DNA of 64,000 nucleotides from Micromonospora sediminicola (GTDB lineage Bacteria > Actinomycetota > Actinomycetes > Mycobacteriales > Micromonosporaceae), in contig NZ_FLRH01000003.1 in assembly GCF_900089585.1 (NCBI RefSeq), positions 4,230,501 through 4,294,500 on the forward strand, read 5' to 3'. The notes beneath the pieces were generated by a model, which was given only the letters and a program-made list of their open reading frames with translations, did no database searches and had not been told where the DNA came from. Position 1 is the first letter of the stretch. Each line of letters starts with the position of its first letter. Made by a program: the position numbers and the translations under genes. Below, piece after piece: positions 15,961 through 24,100 of this stretch.

Positions 15961-17523
15961 CTAACTGGCGTACGTCTCGAACTCGCCGACTCTCGGCGTA
16001 CCGCCGGAGCTGTTGATCCTGAAGTTGATCTTCTTCAGTGAGGTCGCGCCGAAGGTGATCTGGCCGGCCCCGCTGCCGGAGGCGAGCACCGCGCCGGTGT
16101 CGTTGTTGACCAGCTGCCACGACCCGATCGAACCCGAGGTGCCGGACGGCTCACGGATGACCACGCGGGACACCGTGGTGGCCGAGCCCCACTTGATCGA
16201 GACGGTGCCGGTCGACCCGGCCGGCGACCAGTACGTGCCGAGGTTGCCGTCGCGGACGTTGCCGTAGCTGGTGCCGTCGGCCTTGCTGGACCCGTCGGCG
16301 CCGGCGCCGGAGGCGAGGCTCAGGTTCGTTCCGCCGCTCGGGGGCGGGGTGGTCGTCGGCGGCGGGGTCGTCGGCGCGGGCGTGGTCGGGGCCGGGGTGG
16401 TCGGCGTCGGCGTCTGCGGCGAGCAACTGCCGTTCGACACCTTCAGGCCGGTGTTGGCGCCGGCCGTCTGCCGGACGATGTCCGGCACGCAGCTCGCCCC
16501 GTCGAGACGGTACGAGTAGGGGATGCCGACCGTGGTGGTGGACGTCGGGTTCGGCCCCGCCGGGTAGTTCTCGTTGCCGGTGGCCGACCAGGTCACGTTG
16601 TCGAAGATGTTGCCGGCGACCTGCCAGCTGCCGCGCTCGTTGGTGTAGAACGTGCCCAGGACGTCCTTGGAGTTGCGGAAGTAGTTGTTCTCCACCTTCG
16701 CCCGGGCCCCGGCGCGGGAGTTGATGCCGGACTCGCGCAGGCCGGTGTAGTGGTTGTTGAACATGTGGGCGACGCCGCCGCGCAGCAACGGCGTACGGGA
16801 GTCGATGTTCTCGTAGAGGTTGTGCTCGAACGTGACGAAGCCGTTCGAGCGGTCGCTCTCGCTCGACCCGATGAGACCGCCGCGGCCGGAGTTGCGCAGG
16901 ATGCTGTAGGACAACGTCACGTACTGGGTGTCGTCCTTCATGTCGAACAGGCCGTCGTAGCCCTCCGACTCCCCGCCCGACGCCTCCAGCGTGACGTGGT
17001 CGACCCAGACGTTGCGGACCGTGCTCTCCATGCCGATGGCGTCACCACCGTTGGAGGTGGGCGATCCCGACTTCTTGACGTTCCGCACCGTCACGTTCTG
17101 GATGATGATGTTGCGGGAGTCGCGGATGTGGATGCCGAGCTGGTCGAAGACGGCGCCGCTGCCCACCCCGACGATGGTGACGTTGCTGATCTGCTTCAGC
17201 TCGATCACGCCGTCGGCGGTGTTGCAGCTCGACCCGGACACCTTGCTGGTGTTGCCGTGGTTGATCGTTCCGGTGACCTCGATGACGATCGGGGTGCTGC
17301 TGCTGGCCCGGCCGCACAGCGCCGCGTGGATCGCGGTGCCCGTGGTGGCGCGGACGGTCTGGCCTCCCGCGCCGCCGGTCGTGCCACCGTTCTGGGTGGC
17401 GTAGCCGGTGGCGGCGCCGACCGCCGCCGACGCCTGCGGGCTCGGCAGGGCCACGGCGACGGCGATCCCGACGATCGCCGTCGCCAGTGTCGCGTGGAGT
17501 CGCAGCGCGACTGGTCTTCTCAT
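15961..17523 (-). CDS. Secreted PL1 pectate lyase with C-terminal carbohydrate-binding domain
   Basis: The 520-residue product has a signal peptide (about 1-33) and a right-handed beta-helix of pectate lyase family 1. VWVDHVTL, FDMKDDTQYVTLSYS and SRTPLLRGG are visible; the last carries the RxPxxR signature with the catalytic arginine. A Thr/Pro linker (about 365-395) leads to a discoidin/CBM-like sandwich of about 120 residues. It should cleave polygalacturonate by beta-elimination outside the cell. The start at 17523 is the ATG directly before the signal peptide. A perfect LacI-type palindrome lies 164-175 bp upstream, suggesting substrate-dependent repression distinct from the CebR genes. 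Confidence 0.92.
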   Translation of the reverse strand: MRRPVALRLHATLATAIVGIAVAVALPSPQASAAVGAATGYATQNGGTTGGAGGQTVRATTGTAIHAALCGRASSSTPIVIEVTGTINHGNTSKVSGSSCNTADGVIELKQISNVTIVGVGSGAVFDQLGIHIRDSRNIIIQNVTVRNVKKSGSPTSNGGDAIGMESTVRNVWVDHVTLEASGGESEGYDGLFDMKDDTQYVTLSYSILRNSGRGGLIGSSESDRSNGFVTFEHNLYENIDSRTPLLRGGVAHMFNNHYTGLRESGINSRAGARAKVENNYFRNSKDVLGTFYTNERGSWQVAGNIFDNVTWSATGNENYPAGPNPTSTTTVGIPYSYRLDGASCVPDIVRQTAGANTGLKVSNGSCSPQTPTPTTPAPTTPAPTTPPPTTTPPPSGGTNLSLASGAGADGSSKADGTSYGNVRDGNLGTYWSPAGSTGTVSIKWGSATTVSRVVIREPSGTSGSIGSWQLVNNDTGAVLASGSGAGQITFGATSLKKINFRINSSGGTPRVGEFETYAS

Positions 17524-17686
17524 GTCGCCTCTTCTCGTTTCGAGCATGCGGGAATTGCCGCGCAACGGCGGCATTCAGGGAAAGGAAACAATGGGAGCCG
17601 CGACGCGATCAGGCGCGTCGCCGGCGGCTGTCGTTCATCTGCGATGCCCGGCTCGCCTATGAAACATCGATGTAACGCGATCGTAT

Positions 17687-17698
17687 GAAAGCGCTTTC
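17687..17698 (-). promoter_or_regulatory. LacI-type palindromic operator GAAAGCGCTTTC
   Basis: A perfect 12-bp palindrome with a central CG lies upstream of the pectate lyase start (17523), in the 283-bp gap before the ArsR gene. The GAAAGCGCTTTC form is typical of LacI-family repressor sites and differs from the CebR-like boxes at 12653 and 42383. The binding regulator is not evident in the window. Confidence 0.6.
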
Positions 17699-17770
17699 GC
17701 CGAGGGCAAGAGATATCGTTTGCAGGTTTTTTGCACCGCGTGCTCCGGGGGTGGACCCGCGGCGAACCAC

Positions 17771-17802
17771 TTGACGAGCCCGATGGTAAGTCGTAGCTTA
17801 CC
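17771..17802 (+). promoter_or_regulatory. ArsR promoter with operator across the -10 region
   Basis: The -35 is TTGACG (17771-17776); after a 17-nt spacer comes -10 TAGCTT (17794-17799), and the first GTG of the ArsR gene lies 7 nt later. The inverted repeat GGTAAG-N6-CTTACC (17785-17802) covers the -10, and another CTTACC follows just inside the gene. This fits direct autorepression of a leaderless transcript. Confidence 0.65.
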
Positions 17803-17806
17803 GTTC

Positions 17807-18130
17807 GTGGTGACTTACCGGGTGGAGGACGGGTGGGACGCCCTGGGCGACCCGACCCGGCGGGCGATCGTCGCGTGCCTCGCGGAGCGACCGAAGGCGG
17901 TCGGCGAACTGGCCGCGCTGCTGCCGGTCAGCCGGCCGGCCGTGTCGCAGCACCTGCGGGTACTGAAGGACGCCGGTCTGGTGACCGACCAGACGGCGGG
18001 CACGCGGCGCGTCTACCGGCTCAATCCCGCGGGCGTGGCCGCGTTACGGGATCAGCTCGACACCTACTGGAGTCGGGCGTTGGAGGGCTTCCGGGACGCC
18101 GTCGAGCGTCCCGACGAGGAGGAATCATGA
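17807..18130 (+). CDS. ArsR-family transcriptional regulator
   Basis: The 107-residue winged-helix protein is of the ArsR/SmtB type, with WDALGDPTRRAIVACLAERP in helix 1 and VSRPAVSQHLRVLKDAGLV as recognition helix and wing. It lacks the CxCxx metal site, so it belongs to the branch paired with SRPBCC (AHSA1) proteins. It probably represses its own operon through the GGTAAG-N6-CTTACC site. The start is set at GTG 17807, 7 nt after the -10; the adjacent GTG at 17810 is equally possible. Its end overlaps the next start by 4 nt (ATGA). Confidence 0.9.
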   Translation: MVTYRVEDGWDALGDPTRRAIVACLAERPKAVGELAALLPVSRPAVSQHLRVLKDAGLVTDQTAGTRRVYRLNPAGVAALRDQLDTYWSRALEGFRDAVERPDEEES

Positions 18131-18606
18131 GTGGCACGGATGCGGTGGTGCGGCGGCAGATCGTGGTCCACGCGCCGGTCGAGCGGGCGTTCGCGATCTT
18201 CACGGAACGGTTCGGTGACATCAAGCCGAAGGAGCACAACCTGCTGGGGTCGCCGATCGTGGAGACCGTGTTCGAACCGAAGGTCGGTGGACACATCTAC
18301 GACCGCGGCGAGGACGGCAGCGCGTGCGCCTGGGCCCGGGTCCTCGTCTTCGAGCCGCCGGACCGGGTCGTGTTCAGCTGGGACATCGGTCCGACGTGGC
18401 AGGTCGACCAGGATCCGGACCACGCCAGCGAGGTCGAGATCCGGTTCGTCGCCGAGACGCCGCAGCGGACCCGGGTCGAGTTGGAGCACCGCAACCTGGA
18501 CCGGCACGGTCCGGGCTGGGAGTCGGTTCGCGACGGCGTCGCCGACGACCGGGGCTGGCCGCTCTACCTGGACCGCTACGCCGGCCTGTGCACCGAGGTC
18601 GGATAG
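18127..18606 (+). CDS. SRPBCC (AHSA1-type) protein coupled to ArsR
   Basis: The 159-residue protein has the START/AHSA1 cavity fold: QIVVHAPVERAFAIFTERFGDIKP at the N-terminus, GGHIYDRGEDGSACAWARV and PDRVVFSWDIGP in the centre, and a C-terminal helix. Such proteins bind small hydrophobic ligands; their partners in ArsR-AHSA1 operons are mostly unknown. The start overlaps the ArsR stop (ATGA), implying translational coupling. It is likely co-regulated with ArsR and may present or remove its effector. Confidence 0.88.
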   Translation: MSGTDAVVRRQIVVHAPVERAFAIFTERFGDIKPKEHNLLGSPIVETVFEPKVGGHIYDRGEDGSACAWARVLVFEPPDRVVFSWDIGPTWQVDQDPDHASEVEIRFVAETPQRTRVELEHRNLDRHGPGWESVRDGVADDRGWPLYLDRYAGLCTEVG

Positions 18607-18648
18607 CCTCGCCGGCCGGTCCGATCCCGATCGGGCCGGCCGGCGAGG
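18607..18648. terminator. Bidirectional hairpin between convergent genes
   Basis: The 13-nt arms 18607-18619 and 18636-18648 are exact complements. A 5-bp inner stem, CCGAT/ATCGG, extends the hairpin to a 4-nt loop. It lies directly after the SRPBCC stop and 7 bp before the end of the convergent DMT exporter gene. Confidence 0.8.
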
Positions 18649-18654
18649 GGGGTG

Positions 18655-19605
18655 TCAGTCCCGGACGACCCGTGCGGGGGACGGGTGTGGCGTCGCGGCG
18701 CCTCGGGTGCGCTGGATGAGCACGACGCAGGCCAGCACCGCCCCGGCCGCGACGACCGCGCCGGCCGTGACCGCCTCGCCGAGCAGCAGTGCCGACCAGA
18801 GCAGCGTGAGCACCGGCTGGGCGAGCTGGATCTGACCGACCGAGGCGATGCCGCCCCGGGCCAGTCCGGCGTACCAGGCGAAGAACCCGAGGAACATCGA
18901 AACCACGGTGAGGTAGCCGAACGCAGACCAGGCCGCGACGCCGGCCTGCGGCCGGTCGGCGATCGCGGCCACCGCCGTGACCGGCGCGGTGACCGGCAGC
19001 GAGAGCAGCAACGCCCAGCAGATCGTGCGGGCGCCGCCGAGTTCCCGGGCCAGCACGCCGCCCTCGGCGTACCCGAGGCCGCAGAGCACCACGGCGGCGA
19101 GCAGGAACAGGTCGGCCGGGGACAACGCGCCGCGCATCGCGCCGCCGGTGGCGAGGAACGCGAGCACCAGCGCCAGCCCGGCGGCGCTGGCCAGCCAGAA
19201 CAGGAGCGGCGGACGTTCACCGGCCCGGAGCACCGCGAACGTCGCCGTCATCGCGGGCAGCACGGTGACCACGACCGCGCCGTGCGCGGAGGTCTGCGTG
19301 GTCAGGGCGAGCGAGGTGAACAGCGGGAAGCCGACCACGACGCCGAGCGCGACGACCGACAGTCGACGCCACTGGCGGCGACCGGGCCACGGGGCGCCGG
19401 TCAACCACAGGTACGCCCCGGCGAGCAGCGCCGCGCCGACGGCCCGTCCGAACGCGACGAACCACGGGTCCAGTTCGTGCACGGCGACGCGGGTGGTCGG
19501 CAGCGACATGCTGAACGCGAGCACGCCCAGCGCGCCGAGGGCGACCCCGGCGCCCGGTCTGACCGTTACCGTCGCGGGCACGGTAGCGCTACTCTGTCTT
19601 GTCAT
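18655..19605 (-). CDS. EamA/DMT-family metabolite exporter
   Basis: The 316-residue protein has ten predicted helices arranged as two EamA repeats. The first begins GVALGALGVLAFSMSLPTTRVAV and the second GYLTVVSMFLGFFAWYAGL. It should export a small metabolite; the divergent MocR-type regulator suggests an amino acid- or PLP-related compound. The annotated ATG at 19605 overlaps the start codon of that regulator on the other strand (CATG), so there is no untranslated gap. An internal GTG slightly downstream is an alternative start. Confidence 0.88.
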   Translation of the reverse strand: MTRQSSATVPATVTVRPGAGVALGALGVLAFSMSLPTTRVAVHELDPWFVAFGRAVGAALLAGAYLWLTGAPWPGRRQWRRLSVVALGVVVGFPLFTSLALTTQTSAHGAVVVTVLPAMTATFAVLRAGERPPLLFWLASAAGLALVLAFLATGGAMRGALSPADLFLLAAVVLCGLGYAEGGVLARELGGARTICWALLLSLPVTAPVTAVAAIADRPQAGVAAWSAFGYLTVVSMFLGFFAWYAGLARGGIASVGQIQLAQPVLTLLWSALLLGEAVTAGAVVAAGAVLACVVLIQRTRGAATPHPSPARVVRD

Positions 19606-19622
19606 GAATGATGGTAGCGCTA
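19582..19622. promoter_or_regulatory. Two GGTAGCGCTA repeats across the divergent DMT/MocR starts
   Basis: GGTAGCGCTA occurs at 19582-19591 and 19613-19622, 31 bp apart (three helical turns). Each contains the palindrome TAGCGCTA. MocR/PdxR regulators are known to bind spaced direct repeats near divergent promoters. Here both repeats lie inside the first codons of the overlapping genes, so either the starts are leaderless or one true start is further in. Confidence 0.65.
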
Positions 19623-20995
19623 TCGACCGGGTCGTCCAGCACCTGCGGGGGCTGGTGACGGCGAGCGCTCCCGGCGCGCAACTGCCCTCGGTGCGGGAAC
19701 TGACCGCCCACCACCGCGTCTCCCCGGTGACCGTCGCCGAGGCGACCCGGCGACTGGTCGCGGACGGGCTGGTGGAGACCCGCTCCGGTCGCGGCTCGTT
19801 CGTCGCCGCCCGGCGCGCCGATCCGCCCCGCGCGGACCTGTCCTGGCAGACCGTGGCGCTGGGGTCGCGGCCGGCCGGCGAGGAGGAGATGCAGGCGCTC
19901 CTGGCGTTGCCGCCCGCCGGGACCCTCGCGCTGACCGGTGGCTACCTCGACCCTGACCTCCAACCCGCCGCCGCGCTCGGTGCCGCGCTCGCCCGCGCCG
20001 CCCGGCAACCCGCGGCGTGGCAACGCGGCCCGGTGGAGGGGCGCGCCGACCTGCGGGCCTGGTTCGCCCGTGCGGCCGGCGGCGGCCTGCGCGCCGAGGA
20101 CATGGTGATCTGCCCCGGCGGGCAGGCCGCGCTCTCCTCCACCCTCCGGGCGCTCAGCACGCCCGGCGACACCCTGCTGGTCGAGTCCCCCACCTACCTG
20201 GGCGCGCTCGCCGCCGCGCGCGCCGCCGGGCTGCGGGTGGTGCCGGTGCCCGCCGACTCGGACGGGGTACGCCCCGACCAGCTCGCCGCCGCGTTCGCCC
20301 GCACCGGCGCCCGGTTGTTCTACTGCCAGCCGCTGCACGCCAACCCGCACGGCGCGACCCTGGCACCCGCGCGGCGCGCCGCGGTCGCCGAGGCGGTCCG
20401 CGACGCGGGCGCGTTCCTCGTCGAGGACGACTACGCCCGCGACCTGACCATCGACGGCGAGGCGCCGCCCCCGCTGGCCGCCGACGACCCGGACGGGCAC
20501 GTCGTCTACCTGCGGTCGCTGACCAAGCCGGTCGCGCCCGGCTTGCGCATCGCCGCGCTGGGCGCGCGCGGTCCGGCCGGCGCCCGGCTGCGTGCCGCCC
20601 GCCTGCTCGACGACCTCTTCGTCGCCGGGCCGCTGCAACAGGCCGCGCTGGAGTTCCTCACCGCGCCGGCCTGGGACCGGCACCGTCGTGCGCTGCGCAC
20701 CGAGCTGCGGGCCCGCCGCGAGGCGCTGCTCGCGGCCCTGGACCGGCACCTGCCGTCGCTGGCCCCACGCGACGTGCCCCGGGGTGGCCTGCACCTGTGG
20801 GTCCGGCTGCCCGACGGCACCGACGACGTCGCGGTGACCACGGCCGCCGCCGCGGCGGGCGTCACCGTCTTCCCCGGCCGCCCCTGGCACGCCGCCGAAC
20901 CCCCGGCCCCGCACCTGCGCCTCACCTACGCCGCCGCCCCACCGGCCCTGATGGACGAGGCGGTCCGCCGCCTCGCCACCGCCCTCCCCCACTGA
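19604..20995 (+). CDS. MocR-type (GntR-aminotransferase) transcriptional regulator
   Basis: The 463-residue protein fuses a GntR winged helix (about 1-70; LPSVRELTAHHRVSPVTVAEA) to a fold-type I aminotransferase domain (about 90-463). The PLP-binding lysine is K308 in SLTKPVAPG, and VEDDYARDL supplies the aspartate that contacts the pyridine ring. MocR proteins use PLP and often an amino compound as effectors. The divergent exporter, sharing a start-codon overlap and the two GGTAGCGCTA repeats, is its obvious target. No ribosome site precedes the ATG. A 14-bp-arm hairpin follows at 21106. Confidence 0.92.
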   Translation: MNDGSAIDRVVQHLRGLVTASAPGAQLPSVRELTAHHRVSPVTVAEATRRLVADGLVETRSGRGSFVAARRADPPRADLSWQTVALGSRPAGEEEMQALLALPPAGTLALTGGYLDPDLQPAAALGAALARAARQPAAWQRGPVEGRADLRAWFARAAGGGLRAEDMVICPGGQAALSSTLRALSTPGDTLLVESPTYLGALAAARAAGLRVVPVPADSDGVRPDQLAAAFARTGARLFYCQPLHANPHGATLAPARRAAVAEAVRDAGAFLVEDDYARDLTIDGEAPPPLAADDPDGHVVYLRSLTKPVAPGLRIAALGARGPAGARLRAARLLDDLFVAGPLQQAALEFLTAPAWDRHRRALRTELRARREALLAALDRHLPSLAPRDVPRGGLHLWVRLPDGTDDVAVTTAAAAAGVTVFPGRPWHAAEPPAPHLRLTYAAAPPALMDEAVRRLATALPH

Positions 20996-21012
20996 GCAGA
21001 CCTCACACCCCC

Positions 21013-21082
21013 CGATCTTGCAGTTGCACACCCCCGATACCGGGCGCAGTCCGGCATTCCACGAGCCGAAAGTGCAAGATCG
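21013..21082. repeat. REP-like inverted-repeat element, copy 2
   Basis: The arms CGATCTTGCA (21013-21022) and TGCAAGATCG (21073-21082) are exact complements around 50 bp. They share CGATCTTG/CAAGATCG with the element at 2838-2913, while the interiors are largely different. It lies 17 bp after the MocR stop. Confidence 0.7.
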
Positions 21083-21105
21083 CGGGAAGGGGGGCGGGCG
21101 TGGCG

Positions 21106-21137
21106 GGGCCGCCGGGGAGGTGTCTCCCCGGCGGCCC
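21106..21137. terminator. Bidirectional terminator between MocR and GH87-like gene
   Basis: Fourteen-nt perfect arms (21106-21119 and 21124-21137) enclose GTGT between the convergent ends at 20995 and 21151. Confidence 0.8.
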
Positions 21138-21150
21138 TTGGTCGGCGTGG

Positions 21151-24100
21151 TCAGTTGCGGGTGATGGTGAATGTGCTGGTGGTGTTCTTGATGTCCTGGG
21201 CGTTGTCGGTCAGGCGCAGGTTGGTGAAGGTGGCCGCGCCGACCGCGGGGCCCTGACCGGCCTCGGGCATCTCGTTGACCCAGATGCCGAAGCCGGACTT
21301 GGCGTCGAACGCGTCACCGCTGCGCCGCGCCCCGGAGATCGAGACGTTGGTCAGCACGGTGTCGGTGATCGGGTTCTCCGGCTGGCTGCCGGTGTACTTG
21401 GTCTGGAACATGATCCCCGAGTACGTCGGATCGACGATGTCCACGTCGCTCACCCGGATGCCGCGGAACTCCTTGGACGCGGAGAACAGCCACATCGCCG
21501 GGAACGTCTGCGCGCCCCAGAAGTGCCCGCCCGAACGGATCAGCGAGATGTTCTCGAACCGGGTGGGCGGGCTGGCGCCGAACCCGACGAACGGGTAGCC
21601 GAAGTCCAGCGAGCTGATGGTGATGCCCGAGTACGTCAGCTGGTCGGCGATGTAGAGGTTGCGGAACACATTGTCGTAGCCGCCGTACACGGCGATGCCG
21701 GCCGCCCGCCAGGTCAGCGTCGCGGTCAGGTTCTCGAACACGTTGCCGTGGTTGCCGCCGGAACCGCCCTGGTCGGTGGCGGAGAACAACGCGAACGCGT
21801 CATCGCCGTTGGAGCGGCCCTCCGAGTTGGTGACCAGGGCGTTGGTGCTGCCGTTGGTCATGTTCACCGCGTCGGCGAAGGTGTTGCGGAACCGGCTGTC
21901 CCGGATGGTCAGCCCGTCCACGCTCACCCCCCAGTAGGCGCAGACGGTGTGCTCGACCCAGACGCTGTCCAACGTGAGGTTGTCCACGTCCTTCAGCTCG
22001 CCCCACACCTTGCCCGGACCGTCGATCCGGTTGGTGTAGTTGCCGAAGAAGGCGAGGTGGGAGAAGGTCGCCCCGCTGGCCGAGGACTCCACCCGGAAGC
22101 CCGCGTCGGTGTTCTGCTGGTTCGTCGGGGTCTGGAAGCGGGTGTACCACATGCCCGCTCCGACGACCTTCACCGCCTTGCCGTACACCTGGAGCTTCTG
22201 TGCGGTCTCGTAGGTGCCGGCGGGCAGGTAGACGCCGACCAGTGTGCCGGTGGTGTCCATCCGGACCGCGTCGAGCGCGTTCTGCACGTCGGCGTGGCTG
22301 AACCCGGTCGGCACCTTGTAGCGCGTCGGGTCCGGGTTGGCCCGGGGCGACACCAGCTCGGTGTTGACGAAGTCGATCGCGTACGTGGTGCTGTTCGCCG
22401 GGTCCTTCTGGAGCCGGATCCGGCTGCCCGCCGGGACGGTGGAGTTGAGCAGCACGTTCGCCTCGTCGTACAGGTGCCGGGGTGCGCCCGCGCTCGGCGA
22501 GTCGCTCGGGCCGGCCTCGGCGCCGTAGAGCCAGATGTGCTTCGAGGTGAGGCTGATCGGCTTGTGCAGCACCCCGTTGACGTAGACGTTCAACGTCGAG
22601 TCGATCCCGCCGCCGCCCGCGGCGTCCGGGATGGAGAAGCGGGTGACCAGGGCGTTCGCGGCCGACCTGGTGGTCCACTCGACGTACGCGCCGGTGGTGT
22701 TGAGGGTGACCGCCCGCCGGCCGGACGCCTCGCCGGCCAGGTCCCCGATCGTGCGGTTGGGGCCGATCACCTGCGCGCCGCCGCCGACCGAGCCGTCCTC
22801 GGCCTCGTACATGTCGTAGCCCAGGTCGGCCCCGCGACCGACGAACAGCGCGCGGTCGCTGGTGTTGTTCTGCCGCTTCACCGGCAGCTCGTTGGCGTCG
22901 TCGGCGAGCACCACCCGGACGGTGTACCGGCCGTTGGCGGCGGTCCAGGTGCCGAGCGACACCGGACCGGCGGTGGCCCCGGCGGCGATCGTGCCGGAGT
23001 ACGCGCCGGTCAGCGTGCGGACCACGGAGCCCGAGTCGTTGAGCACGGTGAGCGTGATGCCGTGCGACCCGCTCGCCGAGGCGATCGTGCCCTGGTTGCG
23101 CAGCGTCACCGCGAAGCTGACCGTGGCGCCGGCGGCCGGCGTCCCCGGCGACCAGGTCACCGCGGACGCGACCAGGTCGGAGCTGGCCACCGGGCTGACC
23201 GTCAACGCGGTCGGGTTGGTCCAGGAGTTGTTCGCCTCGTTCTGCTCGATCACCGCGTTCGACTCGTCGACCTTCGCGGTGAGCTGGTAGCTGCCGGCGT
23301 TGCGCGCGCCGATGCTCGCCGAGACGGTGCTCGACGCGCCGGCCGCGAGCGCGCCGACGGCGGCGGTGCCGACCTTCGTCGTACCCAGGTAGAGGTTGAC
23401 GTTGGTGGCGACGGACGCCGCGCTGCCGGCGTTGCGCACGGTGGCCGACAGGGTGATCGCGTCGGTCTCCACCGGGGCGGACGGAGAGGCGGTCAGGGCG
23501 GTGACGGTGAGATCCGGGTTGGGTGCCGGGACGCCGATCACCTGGAACTCCGCGACCTGGCCGTTGGACGAGCCGGAGTTCGCGGTGAACTGGAGCCGGA
23601 CGTCCGCGGCGGTGGCCGAGACCGGGACGGTCACGGTGTTGCTGCTGTTGGGGTTGAAGGAGTAGGTGGCGGAGGCGACCAGGCTGGTGAACCCGGAGGC
23701 GGACTGCTCCCGGCCGAGCACCTGGAACGTCTGGGTGCGCGCGCCCCAGGCCGGGTCCGGGTTGAGCTTCACCACGACCGCGCTGATGCTCGCGTTGGCG
23801 CCCAGCGCGACGGTGAGCGTGCTCGGGTACGTGCCCGGCGCACCCTCCCAGTAGGTGGTGACGTCGTTGTCGACGGCGTTGGCGGCGTTGAACACGTGCA
23901 CCACGGACGAGGCGGTGGCCGGCTTGCCGACCGCCAGGTTGGTGCCGCCGGTGGTGCTGCCGGTACGGGTGACCGTGTTGCTGTTCGCCGACACGTTCCC
24001 GGCCGCGTCGCGGGCCCGCACGTGGTAGGAGACGGTGGCGCTGTCCGGCTGGCTGTCGGTCCAGGTGAGCGTGGAGCCGCTCACGGTGGTGCGCAGCGAC

